Shown in pieces: positions 39,619 through 50,490 of a stretch of 64,000 nucleotides of DNA. A model generated the notes under the pieces. It saw only the letters and a program-made list of their open reading frames with translations. It was not told the DNA's origin and did no database searches. The position numbers and the translations under genes were made by a program. Each line of letters begins with the position of its first letter. Position 1 is the stretch's first letter. The stretch is from contig NZ_CP092364.2 of the NCBI RefSeq assembly GCF_022370755.2, positions 4,588,001-4,652,000 on the forward strand, given 5' to 3'. Source of the DNA: Mycolicibacterium goodii (GTDB lineage Bacteria; Actinomycetota; Actinomycetes; Mycobacteriales; Mycobacteriaceae).

Positions 39619-41115
39619 CTAAACCCCCAACCGCCCCGACATCCGGTTGAGCCGGTCGAGGCTCTCCCCGTCGAGCCCGGTAAACACCACGGTCTTCCCG
39701 CGTGAGGAGTACTTCAGCCGGATCGCGTCGAGGGTCGCGACGGAGGACGCGTCCCACAGCGACACCCCGGACATGTCGATCACCACCTCCTCAGGATCCC
39801 CTGCGTAGTCGAACTGGTGCACCAGGTCGTTGCTGGACACGAAGAACAGATCCCCGCGCACACGGTAGGTCCGGGAGCCGTCGGGCTCGGGTTCGGCGGA
39901 CACCGAGGTGAAGTGCGCGACGCGGCGGGCGAACGCGACCATGGCGGCGAGCACGCCGACGGACACCCCGATGGCCAGGTTGCCGGTGGCCACGGTGCAG
40001 GCGACGGTGATCAGCATGATCAGGGTTTCGCTGCGCGGCAACACCTTCAGGGTTCGGGGTGTGATGCTGTGCCAGTCGAACGTCGCGAACGACACCACGA
40101 TCATCACCGCGACCAGCGCGGCCATTGGGATGCGCCCCACCAGGTCGCCGAGCGCCAGCACGAGAATCAGCACGAACACCCCGGTCAGCAGTGTGGACAA
40201 CCGGGTCCGGGCGCCGGCGACCTTGACGTTCATCATGGTCTGCCCCACCACCGCGCAGCCGCCCATGCCGCCGAACAGCGCGGTCACCACATTGGCCACC
40301 CCCTGCCCGCCGGCCTCCCGGGTCTTGTTCGACGGGGTGTCGGTGATGTCGTCGACCAGCTTGGCCGTCATCAACGATTCCAGCAGCCCGACGAGCGCGG
40401 CGCCGAACGCGTACGGCGCGATCACCTGCAGGGTGTGCAGCGTCAGCGGCACATGCGGCAGACCCGGCATGGGCAGTGAATCCGGCAGTGCGCCTTGGTC
40501 ACCCACGTCGGGCACGTCCCAGCCGAACGCGACGACGGCAACGGTGAGCATGAGCACCACCACCAGCGGCGCAGGCACCGCGGTGGTCACCTTGGGCAGC
40601 AGGAACATCACCGCGATGCCGACCGCAGTCAGCGCGTACACCAGCCACGGCACGTCGACCAAATGTTGCAGCTGCGAGACGAACACCAGGATGGCCAGCG
40701 CATTGACGAAACCCACCATCACGCTGCGCGGGATGAACCGCATGAGCTTGGCCACCCCGAACACTGCGAGCAGCATCTGGATCACGCCGGCCAGCATGAT
40801 TGTCGCGATCAGATAGCCCACCCCGAATTCGCGCGCCACCGGCGCCACCACCAGCGCGACCGCGGCGGTGGCGGCGGTGATCATGGCCGGTCGCCCGCCG
40901 GTGAACGCGATGGTGATCGCCATGGTGACGGTCGAGAACAGGCCGACCCGGGGGTCGACGCCGGCGATCACCGAGAACGCGATGGCCTCCGGGATCAACG
41001 CCAGCGCCACCACCAGACCGGCGAGCACCTCGGTGCGCAACACCGACGGTGAGCGCAGCGAAGCCAGCCCGTTGCCGGATGAGGGAGCGCGAAGACCGGG
41101 AAGGGTGATACTCAT
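39619..41115 (-). CDS. SulP-family anion transporter with STAS domain
   Basis: 498 aa from ATG 41115, 4 nt after AAGGAG. About 10-12 transmembrane segments (e.g. [18 protein letters not shown], with the conserved [26 protein letters not shown]), then a C-terminal STAS domain from ~residue 410 ([21 protein letters not shown]). SulP proteins transport sulfate or bicarbonate. Its place beside the sulfonate-type ABC importer argues for sulfate. It starts 26 bp after the ABC ATPase stop on the same strand and may be the last gene of that operon. Confidence 0.88.
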   Translation of the reverse strand: MSITLPGLRAPSSGNGLASLRSPSVLRTEVLAGLVVALALIPEAIAFSVIAGVDPRVGLFSTVTMAITIAFTGGRPAMITAATAAVALVVAPVAREFGVGYLIATIMLAGVIQMLLAVFGVAKLMRFIPRSVMVGFVNALAILVFVSQLQHLVDVPWLVYALTAVGIAVMFLLPKVTTAVPAPLVVVLMLTVAVVAFGWDVPDVGDQGALPDSLPMPGLPHVPLTLHTLQVIAPYAFGAALVGLLESLMTAKLVDDITDTPSNKTREAGGQGVANVVTALFGGMGGCAVVGQTMMNVKVAGARTRLSTLLTGVFVLILVLALGDLVGRIPMAALVAVMIVVSFATFDWHSITPRTLKVLPRSETLIMLITVACTVATGNLAIGVSVGVLAAMVAFARRVAHFTSVSAEPEPDGSRTYRVRGDLFFVSSNDLVHQFDYAGDPEEVVIDMSGVSLWDASSVATLDAIRLKYSSRGKTVVFTGLDGESLDRLNRMSGRLGV

Positions 41116-41140
41116 CGAAACTCCTTGAGCGAACCGAAGA

Positions 41141-41890
41141 TCAGGCCGCCGGGCGGTGGCCGAGAAAGTCGAGGATGTCGCGGCGGCGCCGCTGGTAGGA
41201 CTCCTCGAACTGTGCCTCGGGTGTGCGGGGCTGCTCGATCGTGAGAATGTCGGCGACGGTCGCGGGCCGGTGGCTGAGCAGCACGATCCGGTCGGCGAGC
41301 AGCAGGGCCTCGTCGACATCGTGGGTGACGAACAGCAGCGTCATCTTCTGCGTCTCCCACACCGACATCAGCAGCTGCTGCATCTCCAGGCGGGTCTGCG
41401 CGTCGAGCGCGCCGAACGGCTCGTCCATGAGCATGACGTGCGGCTCGCAGGCCAGGGTGCGGGCGAGTTGCACGCGCTGGCGCATCCCACCGGAGAGCTG
41501 GCTGGGCAGGTGGTCGAGGTAGGCGCCGAGCCCCACCTGTTCCAGCCGGGCCGTGGCCGTGGCCTTGAGCTCCTTGCCGCGCATCCCCCGCAGCTTCAGC
41601 GGGAACTGCACGTTCTTGAGGGCGGTGCGCCACGGGAACAGCGCATCCTCCTGGAACACCATGGCGCACTGCGCAGCGTTGCCGGTGACGGGGGCACCGT
41701 CGACAGTGGCGGTGCCGCCCATCGGCTTGAGCAGCCCGGCCAGCGCCCGCAGGATGGTCGACTTGCCGCAGCCCGACGGCCCGAGGAAGACGACAACCTC
41801 GCCGGGATCGATGGTCAGGGTGATGTCGGCGGCGACCACACCGTTGAAGCCGAGTTTGAGCTGCTGAAGGTTGACGGCGCCGGTGCTCAT
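41141..41890 (-). CDS. ABC transporter ATP-binding protein (SsuB/TauB type)
   Basis: 249 aa from ATG 41890, overlapping the permease stop by 4 nt. Walker A GPSGCGKST, signature LSGGMRQRVQLAR, Walker B VMLMDEPFGALD and H-loop FVTHDVDEALLLADR are all intact. It energises import by the permease and lipoprotein encoded upstream. SsuB and TauB serve alkanesulfonate and taurine uptake; the exact substrate cannot be decided from the ATPase. Confidence 0.9.
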   Translation of the reverse strand: MSTGAVNLQQLKLGFNGVVAADITLTIDPGEVVVFLGPSGCGKSTILRALAGLLKPMGGTATVDGAPVTGNAAQCAMVFQEDALFPWRTALKNVQFPLKLRGMRGKELKATATARLEQVGLGAYLDHLPSQLSGGMRQRVQLARTLACEPHVMLMDEPFGALDAQTRLEMQQLLMSVWETQKMTLLFVTHDVDEALLLADRIVLLSHRPATVADILTIEQPRTPEAQFEESYQRRRRDILDFLGHRPAA

Positions 41891-42774
41891 CGGGCGGCCC
41901 TCGGCAGCCAGCGGTTCACCCGGCGTCCGACGCGTTCGACCAGCCACGCGGTGCCCAGACCGAGCGCGCCGATCGAGATCATCCCGACGACCACTCCGGC
42001 GTAGTCCAGCAAACCGTACGCCTGCCACGTGTAGTACCCGATGCCGAACTGGCCCGAGATCATCTCCGCACTGACCACGCAGATCCACGCCACCCCCATG
42101 GCCACGGACAGGCCGGCGAAGATACCGGGCAGCGCACCCGGGATGATGACGTGGAACAGCAGCGACATCCGGCCGGCGCCCATGGTCTGTGCGGCCTCCT
42201 CCCACACCTTCGGCATGGAATCCATCGCGTGGATGGTGCTGACCACCACCGGGAAGAACGCGGCGAAGAACGTGATGAACACGATGCCCTGCTCACTGGA
42301 CGGGAACAGCAGGATGGTCAGCGGCACCAACGCGATCGCCGGGATCGGGCGTACCAGTTCGATGAACGGCCGCAACGTCATTCGCGCCACCTCGGAGCGG
42401 CCGACCAGCACGCCCAGGGCGATGCCCACCACGGCGGCCAGACCGAAGCCGAGCAGGATGCGCTGCAGGCTGGCCAGCAGGTCGTCGTAGTAGCTGCCCG
42501 AGCTGACCCGCGCGAGCAGTGCCTGCAGCACCGCGTCGGGGCTGGGCATGCGGTTGAACCGCAGCCAGGCGACGACGTTGTTCTCGGTGAGCAGATGCCA
42601 CGCCACCAGGAACACCCCGATCGGGATCAGCGGCAGCACCACCGCAGGCACCCGCCGGGCCACCGATGCCGGGACGGCGTCGGTGAGCTTCTGGCGCAGG
42701 GTTTTCCCGGACGGGTCCCCCGGTGACAACACCTCCGGCGGAGCGATTGTGGGCCTGGTCATGAGGTCAGTCAT
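41887..42774 (-). CDS. ABC transporter permease (SsuC/TauC type)
   Basis: 295 aa starting at ATG 42774, 5 nt after AAAGGA; the ATG 42780 is too close. Five to six transmembrane segments and the EAA-type loop EAAQTMGAGRMSLLFHVIIPGALPGI. The N-terminal ~45 aa are cytoplasmic and Pro-rich. Operon order is SBP, permease, ATPase, SulP. The 30-bp gap after the SBP and overlap with the ATPase indicate one transcript. Confidence 0.9.
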   Translation of the reverse strand: MTDLMTRPTIAPPEVLSPGDPSGKTLRQKLTDAVPASVARRVPAVVLPLIPIGVFLVAWHLLTENNVVAWLRFNRMPSPDAVLQALLARVSSGSYYDDLLASLQRILLGFGLAAVVGIALGVLVGRSEVARMTLRPFIELVRPIPAIALVPLTILLFPSSEQGIVFITFFAAFFPVVVSTIHAMDSMPKVWEEAAQTMGAGRMSLLFHVIIPGALPGIFAGLSVAMGVAWICVVSAEMISGQFGIGYYTWQAYGLLDYAGVVVGMISIGALGLGTAWLVERVGRRVNRWLPRAAR

Positions 42775-42803
42775 GGACATTCCTTTCTGAAGGGTGGTGA
42801 CGG

Positions 42804-44261
42804 CTATCCGGCGGCGCGGGAGTGGCCGACCGCGGCGGTGTAAGCGACGACGACGGCATCCGGATGTTGGGCTCGGTAGGACTCTGCGCCGGCGGCGGTC
42901 GCGAACGGCTTGTACCGATGCGTGGGTGGTGCGGACGGATCCTGCAGCCACACCGCGTGATCGGCAAAGATCCGCAGCCCTGTCACGGTGTCCGGGACGT
43001 AGGCTGCGCGTACCTCGGGTGTGGTCGCGACGCGGCGCAGCAGGCAGCTGGGGGTTGCGGCGACGTCGGTGGTGGCGGCGCCGACCGCCCACACCTCGGA
43101 CGCCTGCGCCGGATCGTCAACCGGCAGCCCACAGACGTCGTCGAAACCGGTGAGCTCCATGGGGTTCGCGACGTCGGCTGCGCGCTGCGGGTATTTGTCG
43201 CCGAACAGGTCCCGCAGGTAGGTGTCGTTGACGAACCCCGGGATGTCGAAATCCGCTGTCACCGAACCACGCCCGACCAGATAGTCCTTGACCGCGGCGA
43301 AGGCGCCCAGGAACTGTGGCTTGAGGGTCATGTCGAAGCTGACGAGCCCGCTGGGCCCGTTGTAGAGGTAGATCACCTCGGGTTCGATGCCGGTGAGCTC
43401 CCCGACGCGTTGGGCCGCTGCCAGTGGATCCGCGACGATCGCGTCGGTGGTGGTGCGCATCGCCCGCATGAACGCGCTCATCACCTCGGGGCGCTGGTCG
43501 GCGAACTGGCGGCGCACCACCACGCCGTGAAACGTGGGCACGTTGTTGTCGCCGCCGTCGTACAGCAGCCGGCCCTGGTTGCGGTAGATCACCAACTGCG
43601 GCCACGGCACGAACTGGGCGAGAGCATCGACCTGGCGTCCGTCGATGGCAGACGCGCCGACCGACGGGTCCTGGTTGACGATCTGCACGGCGTTCTTGTC
43701 GATCCCGTTGCTGTTCAGCGCCGACGAGAACATGCCGTCGCCGGCAGATCCGAGACTGGTCGACACCTTCTTGCCGGTGAGGTCCGCCAGCTCCTGGGCC
43801 GACGAATCCGTGGGCACCACCACCTGATTCAGCGAACCGCGCAGGTTGTAGCCGGTGGTGGCGATCATCTCGGTGGCGGCGTCGTCGTACTTGCGGGTCT
43901 TGGATCCGTTGGTGAGCAACGGATAGTCCCCCATCGACCCGATGTCGACGTGTGTGGCGATCATCTGCGCGGTGAGCGGTGCACCGGACGCGAAGTCCTG
44001 CCACACCACGCGGTACTTGGTGCCGGTGGCCGCGCCGATCTCCTTGAGCTCTGCCTCGAAGTCCCCACGGTCGCGCAGCAGAGTGCCGGCGTTGACGGTG
44101 TTGATGGTCTTGGACTGGTAGCCGACGTTGACGACGACGGTGGGCTCGGCCAGCAGACCGCACCCGGTCAGCAGCTGCGTCCCGCCGACCGTGACCGCTG
44201 CCAGCAGCGCAGCCGACCGGCCGCGCCACCGGCGTCCAGAATCGTGTTGTGCCTCGTCCAT
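42804..44261 (-). CDS. ABC substrate-binding lipoprotein (SsuA/TauA type) with NosL-like C-terminal extension
   Basis: 485 aa, longer than the ~320-350 aa of SsuA/TauA. N-terminal signal and lipobox LTGC with Cys34. Residues ~45-370 form the NMT1/TauA-like binding fold (VGYQSKTINTVNAG, DIGSMGDYPLL, GKKVSTSLGSAGDGM). Residues ~390-485 (CLLRRVATTPEVRAAYVPD, TVTGLRIFADHAVWL, HRYKPFATAAGAESYR) look like a NosL-type copper-chaperone domain. The CGLPVD Cys and PSCLLRR Cys may be functional. First gene of the operon, behind the GTTACGCCA repeats. Confidence 0.85.
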   Translation of the reverse strand: MDEAQHDSGRRWRGRSAALLAAVTVGGTQLLTGCGLLAEPTVVVNVGYQSKTINTVNAGTLLRDRGDFEAELKEIGAATGTKYRVVWQDFASGAPLTAQMIATHVDIGSMGDYPLLTNGSKTRKYDDAATEMIATTGYNLRGSLNQVVVPTDSSAQELADLTGKKVSTSLGSAGDGMFSSALNSNGIDKNAVQIVNQDPSVGASAIDGRQVDALAQFVPWPQLVIYRNQGRLLYDGGDNNVPTFHGVVVRRQFADQRPEVMSAFMRAMRTTTDAIVADPLAAAQRVGELTGIEPEVIYLYNGPSGLVSFDMTLKPQFLGAFAAVKDYLVGRGSVTADFDIPGFVNDTYLRDLFGDKYPQRAADVANPMELTGFDDVCGLPVDDPAQASEVWAVGAATTDVAATPSCLLRRVATTPEVRAAYVPDTVTGLRIFADHAVWLQDPSAPPTHRYKPFATAAGAESYRAQHPDAVVVAYTAAVGHSRAAG

Positions 44262-44392
44262 ACCGATAAGGGTCGACGGCTTCTGTTACCTCGCTGTCAT
44301 CAGACGTTGCGTGATAGTTACGCCATCCGCACCGGTACAACAGCGAAGTTACGCCACCGAACGGCCGCTGGAACCGCGTCGAATGTTCGGAA
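44262..44392. promoter_or_regulatory. Divergent region with two GTTACGCCA repeats
   Basis: AGTTACGCCA occurs at 44316-44325 and 44347-44356, exactly 31 bp apart (about three helical turns), between the SBP gene (minus) and DUF202 gene (plus). The same 9-mer is found upstream of the GntR gene at 49357-49365. It is a good operator candidate for the sulfur cluster. Confidence 0.55.
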
Positions 44393-44773
44393 ATGCTTGG
44401 AGCCGTGGACAGTCCGGACACGACGACCGTCGAAATGCTGATCGAACCCGATTACCGGTTCACTCTGGCCAACGAACGCACCTTCCTTGCCTGGCAACGC
44501 ACCTCACTCGGACTGCTGGCCGCGGCAGTCGCCGTCGTGCAGTTCCTGCCCGAGCTGACGATTCCGGGGCTCCGGCACGTTCTCGGCATGACGGTGGGCG
44601 CGATGGCGATACTGACGTCGATGGCGGGTCTGCACCGCTGGTCGCAGGCGGACCGCGCCATGCGCCGCGACGAACCGCTGCCACGGGTCGCCGTACCCAT
44701 TTATCTGGCGGTTGGACTGTCGATGATGGGCCTGGTCACCGTGGCCCTGGCGCTCGCCGCGACGTTCCGATGA
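44393..44773 (+). CDS. DUF202 (YidH-type) membrane protein
   Basis: 126 aa. Signature [20 protein letters not shown] near residue 30 and three transmembrane helices, as in DUF202. An internal GTG at 44405 (MDSPDTTTV) with GGAG upstream is an equally good start. Overlaps the next DUF202 gene by 4 nt. Function of the family is unclear; paired DUF202 genes are common in actinobacteria. Confidence 0.85.
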   Translation: MLGAVDSPDTTTVEMLIEPDYRFTLANERTFLAWQRTSLGLLAAAVAVVQFLPELTIPGLRHVLGMTVGAMAILTSMAGLHRWSQADRAMRRDEPLPRVAVPIYLAVGLSMMGLVTVALALAATFR

Positions 44774-45093
44774 CGCGCCAGGCGCTGGCCGAGGACCGGG
44801 GCCTGCAAGCCGAACGCACCGCGCTGGCCTGGACACGAACGGCGCTGGCGATCGCCGCCTCCGGAGTGCTGGTGCTGCTGCGCGACGCGCACATCCTCGA
44901 CGCGCCCGGACGCATCGTCGTCGTCGGGACGGTCGTCGCGCTCGCGGTCGGCGTGTTCGTGCTGGGCACTCACCGGCGCCGCCGACTGTTGGCCTATCCG
45001 CGCGCCGCGGCCGCCCGGATTCATGTCCGGGCGGCCGGTATCGCGATCGTCGCCGAGGTCGTCCTGGTGATGACGTACCTCGCGCTTGTGTGA
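44770..45093 (+). CDS. DUF202 membrane protein, second copy
   Basis: 107 aa. [20 protein letters not shown] at residues ~13-32 is the second family signature, followed by two further transmembrane helices and a basic loop (GTHRRRRLL). ATG 44770 overlaps the first copy (ATGA), so they are likely translated together and may form a hetero-oligomer. Its stop abuts the convergent gyrB paralog with no spacer. Confidence 0.85.
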   Translation: MTRQALAEDRGLQAERTALAWTRTALAIAASGVLVLLRDAHILDAPGRIVVVGTVVALAVGVFVLGTHRRRRLLAYPRAAAARIHVRAAGIAIVAEVVLVMTYLALV

Positions 45094-47070
<1,977 letters not shown>

Positions 47071-48423
47071 CTATTGGTTGCGGGTGGGGACGAAATCGAG
47101 CGGTGCGCCGGCCGGGATCAGTTGTTCTTTCTCGACGCTGGCCTCGAATTCCTGGATGAACCGGTAGGCGTGCTGCATGACCCACCACCGCACCCAGGTC
47201 TGGTTGACGGGTTCGCGTTCCTTGGGGTCTTCGAGGAGGTTGGTGATGCGGGCGAAGCCCAGCGGGACCTCTGGATCGTGGAAGTGCTGCTGCCGCTTGA
47301 AGTTGATCTTGAACTGTGACCACTTCACGGCGTGCAGTTCTTCGTTGAGCCACACCATGCAGCCGTCGCGGTTGGATTCCTCTGCCCCGCTGAAGAAGTC
47401 GCGTTGATCGATGCCGTCGATGATGCGGTCGTCCGGAATGTCGCACCCGACCCAGCGCAGCAGCGTCGGGAACATGTCGGTGACGTGCACCATTTCGTTG
47501 CTCTCGCGCGGGACGACCTTGCCCGGCCAGCGGATGAGACACGGTGTGCGGATGCCGCCCTCGGCCGAGCTGAAATAGGACCCGTCGAAAAAGCCTGCCG
47601 TGCCGCGCCCGGCCAGGTGATCTTCGGCGCCGTTGTCGCCGGCCATGATGACGATGGTGTTGTCGTCGATGCCGAGTTCCGTCAGGTAGTCGAGGATGCT
47701 GCCGAAGTCGTGGTCCAGCATCAGCAGCGAATCGCCCCATTGGCCGTTGGTGCTCTTGCCCTTGAACTCCTCGCGCACCTCCATCGGGAAGTGCATGAGC
47801 GAGTGGTTGTGGTACAGGAAGAAAGGCTTGTCGGCCTCGACGCTGCGCTTCATGAAGGCCTTTGCACGCCGGTCGTATTCGGCGTCCACCTCACCTTTGA
47901 GCTTGACAGTGAGCTGCTGGTCGGTGGCGTGGATGCCGTCGGCCTTGGTGCCCTCGTACATGTAGGAGTAGCCGTCGCGCTCACCGTCGTACCACGGGTC
48001 GTCGGGCCACAGGCATTCGTCGTAGGTGCGGGCCGGCCCGTACCACTCGTCGAATCCGTGATCGGTCGGCCACCGGCCGTCCTCGGCCCCGATGTGCCAC
48101 TTGCCGAAACAAGCTGTGGCGTAGCCGGCTTCGGACAGGATGTCGCCCATGGTGCGTTCCCAGGACACGATGCCGCCGCCGTTGCCACCGAGGGCGATGG
48201 TGTGGTTGCCCGACCGGATCGGGTACCGGCCGGTCATCAGCGCCGAACGCGTGGGCGTGCACTGGGGTTCGACGACGAAGTGGGTGAGCTTCAGCGATTC
48301 GGCGGCGAACGCGTCCATCCGGGCGGTGTCGGCGCCGCGGAGCATGCCGCCGCCGTAGCAGCCGAGCTCGCCCATCCCCAGGTTGTCGACGTGGAAATAC
48401 ACGATGTTGGGTTTTTCGGGCAT
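47071..48423 (-). CDS. Arylsulfatase
   Basis: 450 aa. Formylglycine signature CTPTRSALMTGR at residues 55-66; metal ligands in YFHVDNLG, MAGDNGAEDH and KWHIGAEDG. No signal peptide, so cytoplasmic. Hydrolyses sulfate esters, releasing sulfate for assimilation. It lies between gyrB2 (56 bp downstream) and a GntR regulator (62 bp upstream, same strand). The FGE needed to convert Cys55 is three genes upstream. Substrate unknown. Confidence 0.92.
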   Translation of the reverse strand: MPEKPNIVYFHVDNLGMGELGCYGGGMLRGADTARMDAFAAESLKLTHFVVEPQCTPTRSALMTGRYPIRSGNHTIALGGNGGGIVSWERTMGDILSEAGYATACFGKWHIGAEDGRWPTDHGFDEWYGPARTYDECLWPDDPWYDGERDGYSYMYEGTKADGIHATDQQLTVKLKGEVDAEYDRRAKAFMKRSVEADKPFFLYHNHSLMHFPMEVREEFKGKSTNGQWGDSLLMLDHDFGSILDYLTELGIDDNTIVIMAGDNGAEDHLAGRGTAGFFDGSYFSSAEGGIRTPCLIRWPGKVVPRESNEMVHVTDMFPTLLRWVGCDIPDDRIIDGIDQRDFFSGAEESNRDGCMVWLNEELHAVKWSQFKINFKRQQHFHDPEVPLGFARITNLLEDPKEREPVNQTWVRWWVMQHAYRFIQEFEASVEKEQLIPAGAPLDFVPTRNQ

Positions 48424-48485
48424 GGTTGAACTACCTCTCTGTAAACGGGGGTGTTACGGGGTGAAGGTGAGGTGTAGGAGCGCGG

Positions 48486-49310
48486 CTACTGTGGCGGCTC
48501 GTGTGGTGCCCGGGGCGGTTGGTCGGTCCCCCGGGCTGCGGTGGTCATCAGCGTGCAGCGGTCACCGCGGTACCGCACGGTCTCGAAGTCGAACGGGGTG
48601 CCGTCTTCGAGATGGGTGAGCCGGTGCAGCAGCAACAACGGTGCACCGGAACGGATTTGCAGAAGCTTGGCCGTGTTGGCGTCGGCGGACACCGATTCGA
48701 CCGTCATCTCCGCCCAGCCCAGACGCATCCCGAGTTCCCGCTCGATCAACGCGAACACATCCTGGCGGTCGAGGTTGGCGTCGACGCTGATCGCGCCGAG
48801 GCGCAGGGATGTGGTGTCCAGCGACAGCGGAACACCACCGACCGAGCGCAGCCGCTCGATGAACAGGATCGGCGCCCCCTCGGGCAGTTGGAGCTTGGCG
48901 GCGACGAACGGGGATGCCACCGATTCGCGAACCGACAACACCGTGTTCTCCACGGGCAGTTGATGTCCCGCGAGTGATTCGGCAAGACCCTCGAGGCGGT
49001 CGATGCGCTGACTGAGCTTGGCGCCGGTGACGAAGGTGCCCGCACCCTGGACGCGGGTGATCAGCCCCTCGCCCCGAAGCAGCTCGAGCGCCTCGCGGAT
49101 CGCGTTGCGGCTCACGCCGAACTCTGCGGCGAGTTCGTTCTCGGGCGGCAGCATGGGCCGGGCTGCGGCCAGCCCGCCGTAGACGCCGTCGAGAATCTTG
49201 CCGCGCAGCACGTCGCGGGCCCAGCGGGCCGCGTCCGCGCGGGTGCCGGCGTACTCGCGCGTCGCAGGACGGGGAAAGTCCTTTGGCGGGATGTGGGGGC
49301 GCCGGGTCAT
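48486..49310 (-). CDS. GntR-family regulator with UTRA domain
   Basis: 274 aa. N-terminal winged helix (LAAEFGVSRNAIREALELLR, residues ~60-80) followed by the UTRA ligand-binding domain (VPLSLDTTSLRL, LGWAEMTVESV, LLLLHRLTHLEDGTPFDFE). The N-terminal ~30 aa are an extension. Positioned immediately upstream of the arylsulfatase, which it most likely controls together with itself. Effector could be a sulfate ester or its alcohol. Confidence 0.9.
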   Translation of the reverse strand: MTRRPHIPPKDFPRPATREYAGTRADAARWARDVLRGKILDGVYGGLAAARPMLPPENELAAEFGVSRNAIREALELLRGEGLITRVQGAGTFVTGAKLSQRIDRLEGLAESLAGHQLPVENTVLSVRESVASPFVAAKLQLPEGAPILFIERLRSVGGVPLSLDTTSLRLGAISVDANLDRQDVFALIERELGMRLGWAEMTVESVSADANTAKLLQIRSGAPLLLLHRLTHLEDGTPFDFETVRYRGDRCTLMTTAARGTDQPPRAPHEPPQ

Positions 49311-49434
49311 GCGGCTAACTGTGCCACCGGGAACAGCTGGTGGCGATACGAGCAGTGTTACGCCACCTGTTACATCCTGAAGTCCTAGGCCAGCGGCTAC
49401 GGCACGGCGTTACGGTGCGGGATCCGCCACCACG
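49311..49434. promoter_or_regulatory. GntR/arylsulfatase promoter region with GTTACGCCA motif
   Basis: GTTACGCCA at 49357-49365, followed by CCTGTTACATCC, and GGCGTTACGG near 49407. Same 9-mer as in the SBP promoter at 44317 and 44348. The region is also immediately downstream of the FGE gene. Confidence 0.5.
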
Positions 49435-50310
49435 TCAGGCCGCGACACAGCGGAAACCGATGTGTGTGGTGGCGCTGTCCTGCGACTGTGACGAGCGTGC
49501 CGCGGGCCGGTAGCGGTGGCAGTACTCGGGGGCGCACAGGTGTGAGCCGCCCTTGAGGGTCTGATGGATCGCCGGGTCCCCGCCCGGTGCCGGGCAGCAT
49601 CCGGATACCTCGGGGCGGCGGCTGTGCCGGGGCGTGTACCGCGTCGACGTCCACTCCCACACGTTGCCGATCATGTCGACCAGGCCGAAGTCGTTCGGCG
49701 GGAACGTGCCGACCGGTGATGTTCCGGTCCAGCCCAGGGCGCCGTCGTTGCGGTACGGGAACCGGCCCTGCCAGGTGTTGGCCATCAACTGCCCGTCGGG
49801 CCGCACGTCGTCGCCCCAGGCGTAGACGGTCGTCGCGCCCGCTCGTGCGGCGTACTCCCACTCCGCCTCGGTGGGCAGCCTTCGACCGGCCCAGGCCGCG
49901 TAGGCCGCCGCATCGGGGTAGGCCACCTGCACCACGGGGTGTTCGGGCACGTCGTCGATCGACGATCCCGGTCCTTTCGGATGCTTCCAGCACGCACCGG
50001 GCACCCACGTCCACCACTGCCGCCAGTCCCGCAGGTTCACCGGCCCGTCGGTGGGCTGGAACACCAGGGCCCCGGGGACGAGTTCGTCGGCGGGCACCCC
50101 CGGGAACGCGGCCGGGTCGAGTTCCTGCTCGGCGACCGTCACGTACCCGGTGTCGGCGACGAACTCCGCGAACTGCGCGTTGGTGACCGGATGGCGCTCG
50201 ATCGAGAACGGCGCGACGCTGACCTCGTGCACCGGCGCTTCCTCAGGGTAGAAGTCCTGCGATCCCATGCGGAAGGTGCCGCCGGTGAGTGCGACCAGTT
50301 CGGTGAGCAT
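49435..50310 (-). CDS. Formylglycine-generating enzyme (sulfatase-modifying factor)
   Basis: 291 aa from ATG 50310. Typical FGE fold: GGTFRMGSQDFYPEEAPVHEV at the N-terminus, RLPTEAEWEYAARAG, GNVWEWTSTRY, and GGSHLCAPEYCHRYRPAAR with the two copper-binding cysteines (CAPEYC). It oxidises the signature Cys of sulfatases to C-alpha-formylglycine. Serves the arylsulfatase at 47-48 kb and probably the sulfatase at 9.6-11.4 kb. Confidence 0.95.
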   Translation of the reverse strand: MLTELVALTGGTFRMGSQDFYPEEAPVHEVSVAPFSIERHPVTNAQFAEFVADTGYVTVAEQELDPAAFPGVPADELVPGALVFQPTDGPVNLRDWRQWWTWVPGACWKHPKGPGSSIDDVPEHPVVQVAYPDAAAYAAWAGRRLPTEAEWEYAARAGATTVYAWGDDVRPDGQLMANTWQGRFPYRNDGALGWTGTSPVGTFPPNDFGLVDMIGNVWEWTSTRYTPRHSRRPEVSGCCPAPGGDPAIHQTLKGGSHLCAPEYCHRYRPAARSSQSQDSATTHIGFRCVAA

Positions 50311-50410
50311 GCCGCACAGCGTATGCAGGAGTTTGGCTTGGCGCAGGGCGGGCAGGGTGCGCGGCCACGAAATGTGTTGCGCTGCTTGGTGTGCGCGAAG
50401 GGGGGCGAAA

Positions 50411-50454
50411 GTCGGGTGTTGATGTGCCCGATTTCTAGCGACAATCGAACGACA
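50411..50454 (-). repeat. 44-bp dispersed repeat, copy 1
   Basis: Read on the minus strand it starts CTGTCGTTCGATTGTCGC and ends in AAATCGGGCACATCAACA. An inverted copy lies at 54598-54640, differing at about four positions. It sits in the divergent spacer upstream of the DUF2786 gene. Confidence 0.7.
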
Positions 50455-50490
50455 GCGCCCGATGTCAGACCCCTGCGCCAGAATCCGGAC

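Larger units (their letters stand above)
36503..39705 (+). pseudogene. DUF4352 membrane-anchored protein split by an IS21-family element
   Basis: The left part (36503-36966) encodes a cytoplasmic Pro-rich start [13 protein letters not shown], a transmembrane segment ([18 protein letters not shown]), an Ala/Pro/Glu linker and the first strands of DUF4352 up to LVDTEG. The right part (from 39371) continues [23 protein letters not shown] and [17 protein letters not shown]. Deleting the insertion with one AAGG copy restores LVDTEGRSFETD in frame. The right frame stays open past a strong terminator to 39705; the natural stop is uncertain. DUF4352 is an immunoglobulin-like extracytoplasmic domain. 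No neighbouring gene clarifies its role. Confidence 0.82.
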
